Source: a virus. Taken from it: DNA of 29,152 nucleotides. The stretch is taken from positions 1 through 29,152 of IMG/VR virus record IMGVR_UViG_3300020032_000003; one strand, written 5' to 3'. A program made the position numbers and the translations under genes. Within the stretch, counting starts at the first letter, position 1. Each line of letters starts with the position of its first letter. Shown in pieces: positions 1 through 7,628 of this stretch. The notes beneath the pieces are model-generated. The model ran no database searches. It saw only the letters and a program-made list of their open reading frames with translations, and had not been told where the DNA came from.

Positions 1-102
1 TCATTAAATGCGGATTTCAGAAGTTGAGAAAGATGGATATATATAAAAGAAAAATAAAACTGATATAAAGATAGAAATTCTAAAATATTGAGATAATCTA
101 AT

Positions 103-229
103 TTTGAACCTCTTTGTAAAACGCTCTATATTCAATTTTTTCTTTGCCATCAATATAATTATATTTAGAAATCAATACAGCTCAAAATACAACGAGGTTG
201 TAATTCACTAATAATCAGTATTATAGAGA
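103..229 (-). repeat. Structured repeat element, copy 1 (MITE-like)
   Basis: Read on the minus strand, this 127-nt segment aligns along its whole length, with a single 1-nt indel, to 13783-13908 read on the plus strand. Blocks near both ends and a central AATATAATTATATT are the best conserved. Near its ends AACCTCGTTGTA can pair with TACAAAGAGGTT, and the stem covaries between copies. It ends in GAGGTTCAA, the same end as the right end of the IS605-type element at 22683. It lies beyond the late-operon terminator, in the gene-free stretch 1-330, where I see nothing else that can be supported. A non-autonomous IS200/IS605-type element fits best; a structured RNA is the alternative. Confidence 0.6.
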
Positions 230-330
230 AGTCTCATAATTTTAGAAATTTTATTAAAAATATAATCGCTAATATACTTATAAATAGTATGTTTTAAAAA
301 TCATAAAATATAAAAGAAATATAATGATGA

Positions 331-366
331 TATAAAATAAAAAAAATACCTCCATTACGGAGGCAT
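331..366 (-). terminator. Rho-independent terminator of the late operon
   Basis: On the minus strand an 8-bp stem (ATGCCTCC paired with GGAGGTAT, one G-U pair, 5-nt loop) is followed directly by a T-rich run. It lies 37 nt after the last stop codon of the lysis cassette, where the minus-strand late operon would be expected to end. Confidence 0.85.
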
Positions 367-403
367 AATGTCTACAGGAGTTTTGAGGGAGGATTGTATG
401 ATA

Positions 404-670
404 TTATTTTCTTTTGATTTCGTTCCAAGAATCAATTAATTGCTTATTCCATCGTTCGATATTTGCTTTTTCTTCAGGAGTTTGGAGTATTTGAAATATT
501 TCCTGATTAACTTCTTCCATCTTTTCTTGTGTATCAATCTTGATTACTTGCGGATAATGATAAAAATATATTCCGTTCTTTTTAATTTCTACAGTTATAT
601 CATATTTTTTTAGAAATTCATTTATTTTGTTTTTTGTTTCTAAAATAGTTTGAGAAATCGCTATAACAGG
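404..670 (-). CDS. Start-less ORF in the -1 frame after the holin-like gene (probable frameshift extension)
   Basis: This 88-codon frame is open from a TGA just upstream of the heptamer A AAA AAC (676-670) down to TAA at 404-406. It contains no ATG, GTG or TTG in its first half; the only ATG (518-520) would give 38 residues and has no convincing ribosome site. The product is Lys/Glu/Ile-rich and looks like real protein (for example KYDITVEIKKNGIYFYHY), mostly helical at the C-terminus. A -1 slip on A AAA AAC in the preceding gene enters exactly this frame at CCT (670-668) and would give a ~179-residue fusion whose N-terminal half carries the membrane segment. Alternatives are initiation at ATA (664-662) or ATT (658-656), or a start codon lost by mutation. 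I recognise no family. Confidence 0.6.
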   Translation of the reverse strand, partial: PVIAISQTILETKNKINEFLKKYDITVEIKKNGIYFYHYPQVIKIDTQEKMEEVNQEIFQILQTPEEKANIERWNKQLIDSWNEIKRK

Positions 671-942
671 TTTTTTAAATCATCTTCTATCTTTTTGAGA
701 GCTGTTTCCATTTCTTGAGTCGCTTGTGTAATGGAAGGCTTATCAGGATTCTTTTTTAAAATGTATACTGCCGTCTCTCCAAACTTGTATCCGAGATTGT
801 TCTCGATTTGATTAGCTTGCTCTTTATTTTTTAGTTTGTTGTTGAAAATATCTAACAGCCATCCAATTATCCATTCTGGTTTCAAGATTTGAATTAATAT
901 TGTCACTGCCAAAGTAATTATAACTGCCAAAGTTTCACTCAT
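661..942 (-). CDS. Holin-like small membrane protein
   Basis: A 93-residue protein with one long hydrophobic segment near the N-terminus (about residues 4-28, ending at an Ile-Gly-Trp-Leu-Leu stretch), then a charged Lys/Glu-rich helical tail. Size, topology and position directly after the muralytic enzyme suggest a role in lysis, as a holin or related membrane protein; no family was recognised with certainty. I chose ATG at 942 because GAGGTG lies 7 nt upstream; a TTG two codons earlier (948) is too close to that site. The gene overlaps the 3' end of the transglycosylase gene. Its last codons hold the canonical -1 heptamer A AAA AAC, four codons before the stop. Confidence 0.65.
   Translation of the reverse strand: MSETLAVIITLAVTILIQILKPEWIIGWLLDIFNNKLKNKEQANQIENNLGYKFGETAVYILKKNPDKPSITQATQEMETALKKIEDDLKNLL
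670..676 (-). promoter_or_regulatory. Candidate -1 frameshift heptamer A AAA AAC
   Basis: In the frame of the holin-like gene the codons read TTA AAA AAC CTG TTA TAG. A AAA AAC is a canonical X XXY YYZ site. Slipping back one base leads into the 88-codon frame that has no start codon of its own. I see no strong downstream stem or upstream SD-like stimulator, only a weak 5-bp hairpin. Confidence 0.45.
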
Positions 943-1438
943 GCTCAATCACCTCTTTTAAATTTTCTTTTGCCCATGCATACCACCACATTACGTCTTC
1001 ATTGTATTGCATCTTCTCAAACGGAAGCAATTCTGTTATTCTTTGATTATCTTGGTTTCCTTCATCAAGCCATTTCAAAATATATCCATAGCCCCAATTG
1101 TAGCACATGAGAGCAAATAACAAAGCCATTCCATTTTCATAGTCTTGGCTTAGAAAATACTGATACCAGCGAGTTAAATAAAGAGCTCCGATACGAATAT
1201 TTAGCAGTGGATATTTCATATCTTCTTTTGAAAATCGCATTCCAAAGTAAGAATTCACTTCTTGACGAGCTATATCCGTTATTTGCATAAGTCCAATAGC
1301 TCCCGACTTCGATTCAGCGTCAATTATACGATTGCTTTCTGTTTCTACAATTGCATATAACAAATATGGATCTAATCCCGTCTCTTTGCCTGCTTCAATA
1401 CAATACTCGAAGCAAGTTTTTCTATCAAGCTTTTCCAT
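935..1438 (-). CDS. Lytic transglycosylase, SLT/lysozyme-like (phage muralytic enzyme)
   Basis: Predicted to cleave peptidoglycan glycan strands at lysis. The SLT pattern is clear: an early Glu in IVETESNR (catalytic Glu about residue 34), then the SGAIGLMQI loop (about 45-53) and a later CYNWGYG corresponding to the AYNAG motif. The length of 167 residues is a bare catalytic domain with no visible cell-wall binding domain or signal peptide, so a membrane partner would have to let it out. ATG at 1438 is preferred: GGAGGTG lies 6 nt upstream, whereas the TTG at 1453 precedes that ribosome site. The start overlaps the stop of the XhlA-like gene, and the 3' end overlaps the holin-like gene, which indicates translational coupling within the lysis cassette. 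Transglycosylases also occur as tail-associated enzymes, but the position favours an endolysin. Confidence 0.85.
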   Translation of the reverse strand: MEKLDRKTCFEYCIEAGKETGLDPYLLYAIVETESNRIIDAESKSGAIGLMQITDIARQEVNSYFGMRFSKEDMKYPLLNIRIGALYLTRWYQYFLSQDYENGMALLFALMCYNWGYGYILKWLDEGNQDNQRITELLPFEKMQYNEDVMWWYAWAKENLKEVIEHE

Positions 1439-1439
1439 A

Positions 1440-1745
1440 CTATTCACCTCCAAGTAAAGTTATTATCAGTGTTATCAATGTTATTATATTTGCTGAAATT
1501 AATCCAATAACAAACTTTCCAAATTTCTTATTCAGCGTGTCCCCAATAATTTTATCCATGAGTTCATCGTTTTGTTTTATCGTTTTTATTACACGCTCAT
1601 CAATATAGCCGTTTTTTATTAAAGAAGTTAGCTCGTTTAGCTTGCTTTCAAATTTATCCACGTTCGTTCTTAGACTGTCAATATTTTCTTTCTGTTTAGC
1701 AACTTCAATACGTAGTTTATTCAATATTTCATTGCTATCTTCCAT
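1440..1745 (-). CDS. XhlA/holin-associated type membrane protein
   Basis: A 101-residue protein with a long amphipathic coiled-coil N-terminus (about residues 5-50) and one hydrophobic segment at the C-terminus (about 76-98, Ile/Leu/Thr-rich) ending LLGGE. This is the layout of haemolysin XhlA-type phage proteins, which are membrane-anchored lysis accessories. It lies between the tail fibre gene and the transglycosylase, as expected. A GAGGTG ribosome site precedes the ATG. The family call rests on architecture and position, not on a diagnostic motif. Confidence 0.6.
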   Translation of the reverse strand: MEDSNEILNKLRIEVAKQKENIDSLRTNVDKFESKLNELTSLIKNGYIDERVIKTIKQNDELMDKIIGDTLNKKFGKFVIGLISANIITLITLIITLLGGE

Positions 1746-1757
1746 GTATTCACCTCG

Positions 1758-4427
1758 CTAATAACCGATAATTGTGTAATTTACCTCGATTGGATGCCCA
1801 AACTGACGGTCCGCATTCAATATCGCTATTCTTTGTGCCTCAGCTGATGTAACTGGATCACCTGGTGAAACTTGAGAACTACTATATAAGATCTCATTAT
1901 TATCAAGCATTAATTCTCCTTCTAATAATTCAGTTACTGAACCTGTCTTTCTAACCCTCACTTTTAAGTCATAATTATTAATAGTTTGGAATGCACTTAT
2001 ATGTTCGAAATTTAATACAGCCCTAATTCTACTTCCAGCCAAGAATGATAGTGAAACTTTTATACCTTTTTCGCCTTGAATTGTTTCTATAGTATACCAA
2101 TCAGACCAAACATCAAGTGGAACCGTAGGGATAGTAATAAGAGGCCCAGAAGAACTTGCCCACACCGCATTTGTGATATAATTGGCTTGAATTGTAAAAC
2201 CATTATTTGGATTATTTGAATCTTTTGTATATGTTAATAGGGCTATAGGGGAATTCAAATAAGTCAAATAGTTTATGGGATTTGTGTGTAATGTTAAAAT
2301 AACATTATAATTAGTTAAATGTAAATCTCTAATATTTATATAAACTCCTTCGGATCCATAAATAGATACCATCCCGGTTTTTACCACAACAGGAATATTA
2401 TAATCCGTCCCGTAAATCCCACGTATAAGCCCCTGCGTACCATCAAGTTTGTAATTTCTATTAGCGTCGCCAGCTTGAATATATTGACCAGCACTTATTG
2501 TAAAATTCGATGTTAGTTTGTCGGCTGTTATAGTTCCTGCTGCTATTTTATCAGCCGTTATCGTTCCAGTCTGTATAAAATCTCCGTGAATAAGTGTAAA
2601 TCCCTTGTCAATCGCAGGCATAGCCACTTTTCCAGCAACGAATCTAACAACTCCGAGTGGATAGTATGTATAGCCTCCAATCTCGCCTTTTTCCATCGTT
2701 TCACTAAAAGATATAATATTTCCATTATTTAGATTTTCTGTATCGTTTTTGTCAATTCTTATCGACATAAAATAATCTTTTGTTGTAGTTTCTATTTTAT
2801 TGCCACTTGCAACTTTGTAAGAAACATCTTCAAAAACTTCTTGGAATCTGAACTCTGTCCAATCTATTCTTTCCAGTGTTGGAACTATCTCTAATCCATG
2901 AACTTGATAATTTCTATCTTCTGAACCGATTCTTACATATTCATTTTCATTTCCATAAAATTGCTTTTGCACTAAAAGCTCGTGACGCTCTAAAGCTGTT
3001 CTCGCAGTTTGAACTGAGCCGTTTAAAAGCAAAGCTTCTTCTCTAATTTTCTTTTGTTGTTCTGAAAGTTTTACATACATTTCGTCTATTATTGAGTTTA
3101 CAGGCATTCTTTCAAACGTATTTGAAAACGTTATTTTATTATACATTCCAAGCTTTAAATCGTATTCAAAGTCAAGCACTCTAACAACTGTATCAATCGC
3201 TTGGCTTTTATCGATTAATCTAACTGCATCTCCAATGTTTACACTTAAATTTATTTGCTGTCTGTCTTGTTCACTAAAATAAGCAAAGTTAATTGAATAC
3301 GTTATTTTAGCTTCTTTATGTTGTTCTAAATAGTTATTTGCTTCAGTAATTAACTGATTCTTAGCTTCATCATATTGAGTTTGTGTTATATAGCCCATAA
3401 GAATATATGAGCCGTTAGTAAAATCAATGTTGTAAATATCTTTATTTGTCAATTGCGGATAATAAACTATTCTTGTTGAAGTACACGAATCGTATTTTAT
3501 TCTAACTTCTTGAACTTGCTCAAAGCCCTTAGTCATAAACAAAGTGCATTGATTTGCTTCAAGTATAGATAAATCAATTGTTTTGTCAATATCAATGTAA
3601 TTATAGTTTTCTTCATCTATTGATATTTGCCCCCAAGAAACTACATTTCCGTTCAAGTTATGCAACTTTACATCGAACTCTTTTATTTGCTCTATAACTC
3701 CATACTGCCCGATAACACTCGAGTCTATATATAGTTGCGGATTATCTTCAATCTTTTTGTTGATAAAATCATAGTTTACAGGTCTCAGCTCGTTGTAATA
3801 ATAATTTTCAAGAACATCTAAATTGTCACTTTTGCCTTTTGGATACAATCTTGTTATTATATTTGACGTATCAATCTCTTTTGTGATTGCGTTTGTATTG
3901 CCACCAGCTTGAATAAATTGCTGTGGAATATCCAGTCCCACTCGAGTTTTGATATAAATGTTGCGATCATTGAATTCATGCTCAGCTCCAAAAGCTTCAA
4001 GAAACTTTGTAAGAGCCGATAAAACATTATCACTGCTATAATCAACTGCTTTTAAATTGTCTTTCAAGCTTGCATCTAAGTTATCAATCAGATTAAATCC
4101 AAAGCCAGTCAAATAGCTCTCCAAAGCCGTTTTATTTGCCTCATATCCAATTATTGCAAATTGGTCAGCCCCGTCCGTTTCTCTCAAAAAAAGCTTTTTT
4201 GATAAATCATAAATTCTATGATATGCTTTGTAACTATCTTTTTCTTTGACAATATTGAAAGTGAAATCAGTATCGTTTATCTTAGTTTTCAAAACATCGT
4301 TTTGCTGAATGTTTTGTTGCGTTTTAAATGTCAAGAAAAATACTCCAGAGAGCGAACGTGTTAGCTTGATTTCAGATGGAGCTAATTTCTCAATGAATTC
4401 ATTGTTTCGATATATGAAAAAATCCAT
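1758..4427 (-). CDS. Tail tip/fibre protein (Tal-like, prophage tail endopeptidase type)
   Basis: An 889-residue structural protein. The N-terminal ~400 residues have the pattern of the Tal/gp27-like tail hub domain of Gram-positive siphophages: an N-terminal FIYRNNEFIEKL strand pair, LTFKTQQN, and a later YDLKLGMYNKITFSNTF stretch. A middle helical segment (about 455-500) leads to a fibre-like region with the repeated phrase TGTITADKIAAGTITADKL (about 628-647), typical of phage fibres. The C-terminal ~200 residues are beta-rich and Asn/Ile-rich, and probably receptor-facing. It would form the distal tip below Dit and contact the host. It is the largest protein after the tape measure and directly precedes the lysis genes. 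I see no peptidase motif I can defend. Confidence 0.75.
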   Translation of the reverse strand: MDFFIYRNNEFIEKLAPSEIKLTRSLSGVFFLTFKTQQNIQQNDVLKTKINDTDFTFNIVKEKDSYKAYHRIYDLSKKLFLRETDGADQFAIIGYEANKTALESYLTGFGFNLIDNLDASLKDNLKAVDYSSDNVLSALTKFLEAFGAEHEFNDRNIYIKTRVGLDIPQQFIQAGGNTNAITKEIDTSNIITRLYPKGKSDNLDVLENYYYNELRPVNYDFINKKIEDNPQLYIDSSVIGQYGVIEQIKEFDVKLHNLNGNVVSWGQISIDEENYNYIDIDKTIDLSILEANQCTLFMTKGFEQVQEVRIKYDSCTSTRIVYYPQLTNKDIYNIDFTNGSYILMGYITQTQYDEAKNQLITEANNYLEQHKEAKITYSINFAYFSEQDRQQINLSVNIGDAVRLIDKSQAIDTVVRVLDFEYDLKLGMYNKITFSNTFERMPVNSIIDEMYVKLSEQQKKIREEALLLNGSVQTARTALERHELLVQKQFYGNENEYVRIGSEDRNYQVHGLEIVPTLERIDWTEFRFQEVFEDVSYKVASGNKIETTTKDYFMSIRIDKNDTENLNNGNIISFSETMEKGEIGGYTYYPLGVVRFVAGKVAMPAIDKGFTLIHGDFIQTGTITADKIAAGTITADKLTSNFTISAGQYIQAGDANRNYKLDGTQGLIRGIYGTDYNIPVVVKTGMVSIYGSEGVYINIRDLHLTNYNVILTLHTNPINYLTYLNSPIALLTYTKDSNNPNNGFTIQANYITNAVWASSSGPLITIPTVPLDVWSDWYTIETIQGEKGIKVSLSFLAGSRIRAVLNFEHISAFQTINNYDLKVRVRKTGSVTELLEGELMLDNNEILYSSSQVSPGDPVTSAEAQRIAILNADRQFGHPIEVNYTIIGY

Positions 4428-4431
4428 GAAA

Positions 4432-5085
4432 TCATCCCTTTACATATTTTTTTCTACCTTTGATTTCAAGTGTCAAGTTTGGAGATATTTCAATATTGTT
4501 ATTTCCTTCATAAATATGCAAATCTCCGAGATAAGGCAAATTAATAGTTTCAGGAATTGTTAATTGATACAATACAATATACGAGCCATCAGGAATTTCT
4601 TTCTCTTCAATGTTAGTTCCAGAAATCACTGAAACGTATACTTTGTTAGTTGCTGTATCGATTAGAATACATTTGTTCTTTCCACTTTTGGCTGTTGGAG
4701 AGAAAGTAGTTGCTTTTGTTACACTTTCTTTTTCCCATCTTTTTATTTTTTGTAATTTCCCGTTCTCAGTTGTTAATTCATCAGCAACTCCAAAAAGATT
4801 TATTAAATAGTTATCAATTGTTATTTGTTCTGTGATTATATCAGATATATTTTTGATTGTTATATTACTTGTTACTTGATTTGTTAATCCAGCCGTTTTG
4901 AAATTCTCAGTTGAAATATACGATAAAAGTTCGTTTTTAGCTTGCTCGTTGAGCAAACTTCCATATTTATATCTAAAATAAGCAGGCAAAACAATAGAGT
5001 TTATGAGATTTACTTTGATCTGATTTGTATCAAGTGTATAATTCAAATAATCTCCAAACTGTTCTTTAGCAATGAATAACTGCAT
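4432..5085 (-). CDS. Tail/baseplate-associated protein, unassigned
   Basis: A 217-residue protein, mixed alpha/beta. The N-terminal third is helical (Gln/Asn/Leu-rich); residues ~120-215 are beta-rich with short turns (SGKNKC, PDGSY, YLGDLHIYEG). It sits between the lectin-like protein and the Tal-like protein, 4 nt upstream of the latter, so it is probably part of the tail tip or a fibre/adaptor. A strong AAAGGAGG precedes the ATG. I recognise no family. Confidence 0.65.
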   Translation of the reverse strand: MQLFIAKEQFGDYLNYTLDTNQIKVNLINSIVLPAYFRYKYGSLLNEQAKNELLSYISTENFKTAGLTNQVTSNITIKNISDIITEQITIDNYLINLFGVADELTTENGKLQKIKRWEKESVTKATTFSPTAKSGKNKCILIDTATNKVYVSVISGTNIEEKEIPDGSYIVLYQLTIPETINLPYLGDLHIYEGNNNIEISPNLTLEIKGRKKYVKG

Positions 5086-5088
5086 AGT

Positions 5089-5346
5089 TTACCTCCTTTC
5101 GGATATATACTCTCCGTTAATTTGGATAATGTAATCACTATAATTTTCAGGATTGAGAAAAATATCATCGAAATTATTTTTTACAAAATTCAAATCAGCA
5201 TCTTTTAATAAAATCTCATCATAAAAATAAGTTGTATAAGTTGCTTCTTCTTCAATGATTTCTTTTTCTTCAATATTTTTTCTTATCCAAATGTAGTCTC
5301 CATATCGCTCAATTGTTTCTGGTTTAATTATACTATTTGCTTTCAC
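5089..5346 (-). CDS. Small acidic tail-region protein, unassigned
   Basis: About 85 residues, rich in Glu, Ile and Tyr, with no recognised motif. An ATG at 5355 abuts AGGAG with no spacing; the in-frame GTG at 5346 has AGGAG 9 nt upstream and is the better start. It lies 4 nt upstream of the next gene and is surely co-translated with it. The preceding 160 nt carry the partial copy of the lectin variable region. Function is unknown; a small tail accessory protein is likely from position alone. Confidence 0.6.
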   Translation of the reverse strand: MKANSIIKPETIERYGDYIWIRKNIEEKEIIEEEATYTTYFYDEILLKDADLNFVKNNFDDIFLNPENYSDYIIQINGEYISERR

Positions 5347-5400
5347 CTTTTTCATCTCCTTTTTTAATTTCTTTGTTTGTTATCCAAATTTCTTGTTCAA

Positions 5401-5454
5401 AGTGAACAGTCCAGCTAGCAAGCCATTATTCCAATTCGTGCTCGAATGAGCGAC
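5401..5454 (-). repeat. Partial second copy of the lectin variable region (DGR-like)
   Basis: On the coding strand this 54-nt segment aligns without gaps to 5593-5646, the start of the C-terminal variable region of the lectin-like gene: 40 of 54 identical. Of 14 differences, 8 fall on the 12 adenines of this copy and 6 on its 42 other bases. In the lectin frame it would encode a phrase with Asn-Trp-Asn-Asn-Gly and Ala-Gly-Leu-Phe, the usual wording of DGR template repeats. A stop codon lies just upstream in that frame and the similarity ends soon after. It is in the 171-nt gene-free gap 5347-5517, which otherwise holds nothing I can name. Confidence 0.7.
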
Positions 5455-5517
5455 TTACTTTTTCTCCCCTTGTTTTTAATTCACTTTCAAAAAACTCATT
5501 GAGATTTGCAAATACCG

Positions 5518-6561
5518 TCAAATCTCAATATAAGAAGCAAGGCGAGAGCCGACATACCGACGCGAATCAGAAGGAGTACCAGTCAGACTAAGAGCAAACA
5601 GCCCAGCTCGCAAACCATCTAGCCACTTCGCGCCCGAACGAGCGATTTTTGTGCCTGTATTCACCCAAGTAGAATCTGTTAAATAAGTTGATGATGAGCC
5701 ATTGAAAGAATATTCAGGAATCAGCCCCCATGGAATTCTTTTATCGGTTGACTTTATATATCCATAAGTATGATCAGTAACATCTTCTCTTGGATAAAAT
5801 TCTTTCATAGCCGATGGATTTGCGTTATTGTTCTCTTCATCAAAATGTAATCCATCTGCTGTTTTTATAAAGCCATCAAGAAATTCCCAAACGTTGCCCC
5901 ATAAATTCTCCATCCATAAGAATCTGAATGGATGTGTTGCAATTTCCCCTGATTGAAAAGTAGCGCCATTCTCGAGAGTAGTCAATTCTACCTGCCCATC
6001 TGAGTTCGAACCAAGTGATAGAGTATGCCCAGTATTTTGCGAATGATTTGCAGTTCCACTTTCTAGATTTGTAATTCCAACACTCAAAGTTGATTGAGAG
6101 TTTAAATTTCCATATTTCAGAGCAAATAATAATCCGAGTAGTCCATAATCATAGCCATTTTTCAACCCGTACGTAATTCCAGTAGCCGGAGTTCTATTTT
6201 TTGCAGCTGTTCTAAATTCATCAATTGTTTTCTCTGTTGTTGGTTGCACAAATGGAATTGAACGCAAGCGATCATCCACGTCAATGGATGCTTCAAAAGC
6301 TCCCAATCTTCTTTTGCAAACTTTGCCATTGTGGATAAAAGCAGGATGGAGTTCATAGCCAATTTTGTAGTCCCAACTTAGCCACGTTTTCCACGTATTG
6401 CCTTCTAACGCAGTTTTGTAATAAATTGGTGGAATTTCTACTTTGTAATCTACAACATCGTTATCAGCGCTTGTTATCGTTGAAGTATCTGAATATTCTC
6501 CAACTTTTGCACCTGTAATCTTGTCTACACTAATAAACTTTATTCTACTGAAATCAAACAT
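5518..6561 (-). CDS. Tail protein with FGE/C-type-lectin fold and DGR-type variable C-terminus
   Basis: A 347-residue protein of the formylglycine-generating-enzyme (FGE-sulfatase) superfamily, a C-type lectin fold used by phages as a receptor-binding domain. Seen: ENLWGNVWEFLDGF (218-231), matching the FGE core GNVWEW motif, and a C-terminus (306-347) with the DGR variable-region pattern SGAxWxxGxxAGLFAL, then PSDS and VGSRLAS. The enzyme's Cys pair is not evident, so binding, not catalysis, is expected. The last ~130 nt are clearly GC-richer than the surrounding DNA. Its ATG overlaps the 3' end of Dit by 8 nt, with GGAGGTG upstream. Position just after Dit suits a tail-tip adhesin. No reverse transcriptase is encoded in the window, so whether the region is still diversified is unknown. 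Confidence 0.8.
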   Translation of the reverse strand: MFDFSRIKFISVDKITGAKVGEYSDTSTITSADNDVVDYKVEIPPIYYKTALEGNTWKTWLSWDYKIGYELHPAFIHNGKVCKRRLGAFEASIDVDDRLRSIPFVQPTTEKTIDEFRTAAKNRTPATGITYGLKNGYDYGLLGLLFALKYGNLNSQSTLSVGITNLESGTANHSQNTGHTLSLGSNSDGQVELTTLENGATFQSGEIATHPFRFLWMENLWGNVWEFLDGFIKTADGLHFDEENNNANPSAMKEFYPREDVTDHTYGYIKSTDKRIPWGLIPEYSFNGSSSTYLTDSTWVNTGTKIARSGAKWLDGLRAGLFALSLTGTPSDSRRYVGSRLASYIEI

Positions 6562-7612
6562 TTTGCACCTCCAAATTTGTATTCATATTTTCAGTTTCCC
6601 AAATAAAATAGCCTTCCAAAGCTCCATGAGTGACGACGCTCAAACTTGTTGCAGGATTTTCAGTTAAATCTTCAGTTACTTCCATCAGAGTTGTACTTGG
6701 ATTTGTATACTCCCAAGCAAAGCCAGTTCCTACTCCATCGATATACAATAGCCATTCAAATCCTTCACCTCCAAAGCCATCATAATTATTTATTATAAAA
6801 TCTGTTTTTGCTACATATGGAGTATCAATAATTATAAATCCATTGCTATCAATCAGTTTCCATTCATCGTTTGTATTAGCACTCGTAATAGCTATGGAGC
6901 TAATATCTTCAGACATGAATGGAGTTATTAGCGGATACGATACATCGCTTTCAATTACTTTCGTATTTAAAACAGCTCCATCCAGTGCCCAATCCTCGCC
7001 GTAAAAATACGGATCGTGAGCTATGAAGTTTAGAGTAATTTTCTGTGCCGATGCTTTAAAAGTCGCTCCAGAGAATACGCTTGAAATAAACGGAGTAGTT
7101 CCACGTTTCACAAATATAGACTTACTTGTGTCAGGAAAAAATAGCTCTTTTGGAGTTTTAGCTGTTGCTGTACTGATTAACTCCGATAACTTTGTTGAAT
7201 TGTTCATGCACACAGAATAATCTTTTAGCCAAGCTTCTGCATTTGTGAAAGTTATATCAAAAGTTCCTTCGATTTCCAATTTTGTATCGGATACTATTTT
7301 AGCGATTTTATAAACTTCGCCATTTATTTTTAAATCGTTCCCAATTCTTAAATCTGTGAATTTCGTTCCAGTTCCAGTTAATTCATAGCTTCCACTTGTA
7401 GCCGATACTGTGCCAGCTATCTTTGTATCTTCTCCAAAGACAAATCCTTCAACTGTTATATTTCTTGAAGTCAAACGCTCGCTAAGAGAAATAGCTCCGT
7501 TCATTCCGTCAATTTCAAGAATTTTCTCATCATACTCAGCACTTCTATCATCAGATGTTACATAAAAGTTCAAAGTATGCAAATCAATTCCATCAAATAC
7601 AAGTCCCGACAT
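6554..7612 (-). CDS. Distal tail protein (Dit, SPP1 gp19.1-like)
   Basis: A 352-residue baseplate hub protein that joins the tail tube to the tip. The N-terminal 60 residues have the Dit/Sipho_tail pattern (FDGIDLHTLNFYV, then DGMNGAISLSERLTSRNITVEGF). Residues ~63-115 look like an inserted small beta domain (GTVSATSGSYELTGTGTKF). The core resumes with MNNSTKLSEL and ends in a beta-rich carbohydrate-binding-like part (FIAHDPYFYGEDWAL onward). It follows the tape measure directly, the standard order in Gram-positive-type siphophages. GAGGTG precedes the ATG. The inserted beta domain makes it longer than simple Dit proteins. Confidence 0.8.
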   Translation of the reverse strand: MSGLVFDGIDLHTLNFYVTSDDRSAEYDEKILEIDGMNGAISLSERLTSRNITVEGFVFGEDTKIAGTVSATSGSYELTGTGTKFTDLRIGNDLKINGEVYKIAKIVSDTKLEIEGTFDITFTNAEAWLKDYSVCMNNSTKLSELISTATAKTPKELFFPDTSKSIFVKRGTTPFISSVFSGATFKASAQKITLNFIAHDPYFYGEDWALDGAVLNTKVIESDVSYPLITPFMSEDISSIAITSANTNDEWKLIDSNGFIIIDTPYVAKTDFIINNYDGFGGEGFEWLLYIDGVGTGFAWEYTNPSTTLMEVTEDLTENPATSLSVVTHGALEGYFIWETENMNTNLEVQNV

Positions 7613-7628
7613 ATTGTCACCTCACTTT

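Noticed and set aside
3-68. Plus-strand open frame at the left edge that could be the 3' end of a gene entering from outside
   Set aside because: Only 21 codons are visible with no recognisable motif; it could be chance in AT-rich DNA.
5401-5454. Calling this segment a functional DGR template repeat
   Set aside because: It covers less than half of the variable region, lacks the 3' end needed for homing, has non-adenine changes and has no reverse transcriptase nearby in the window.
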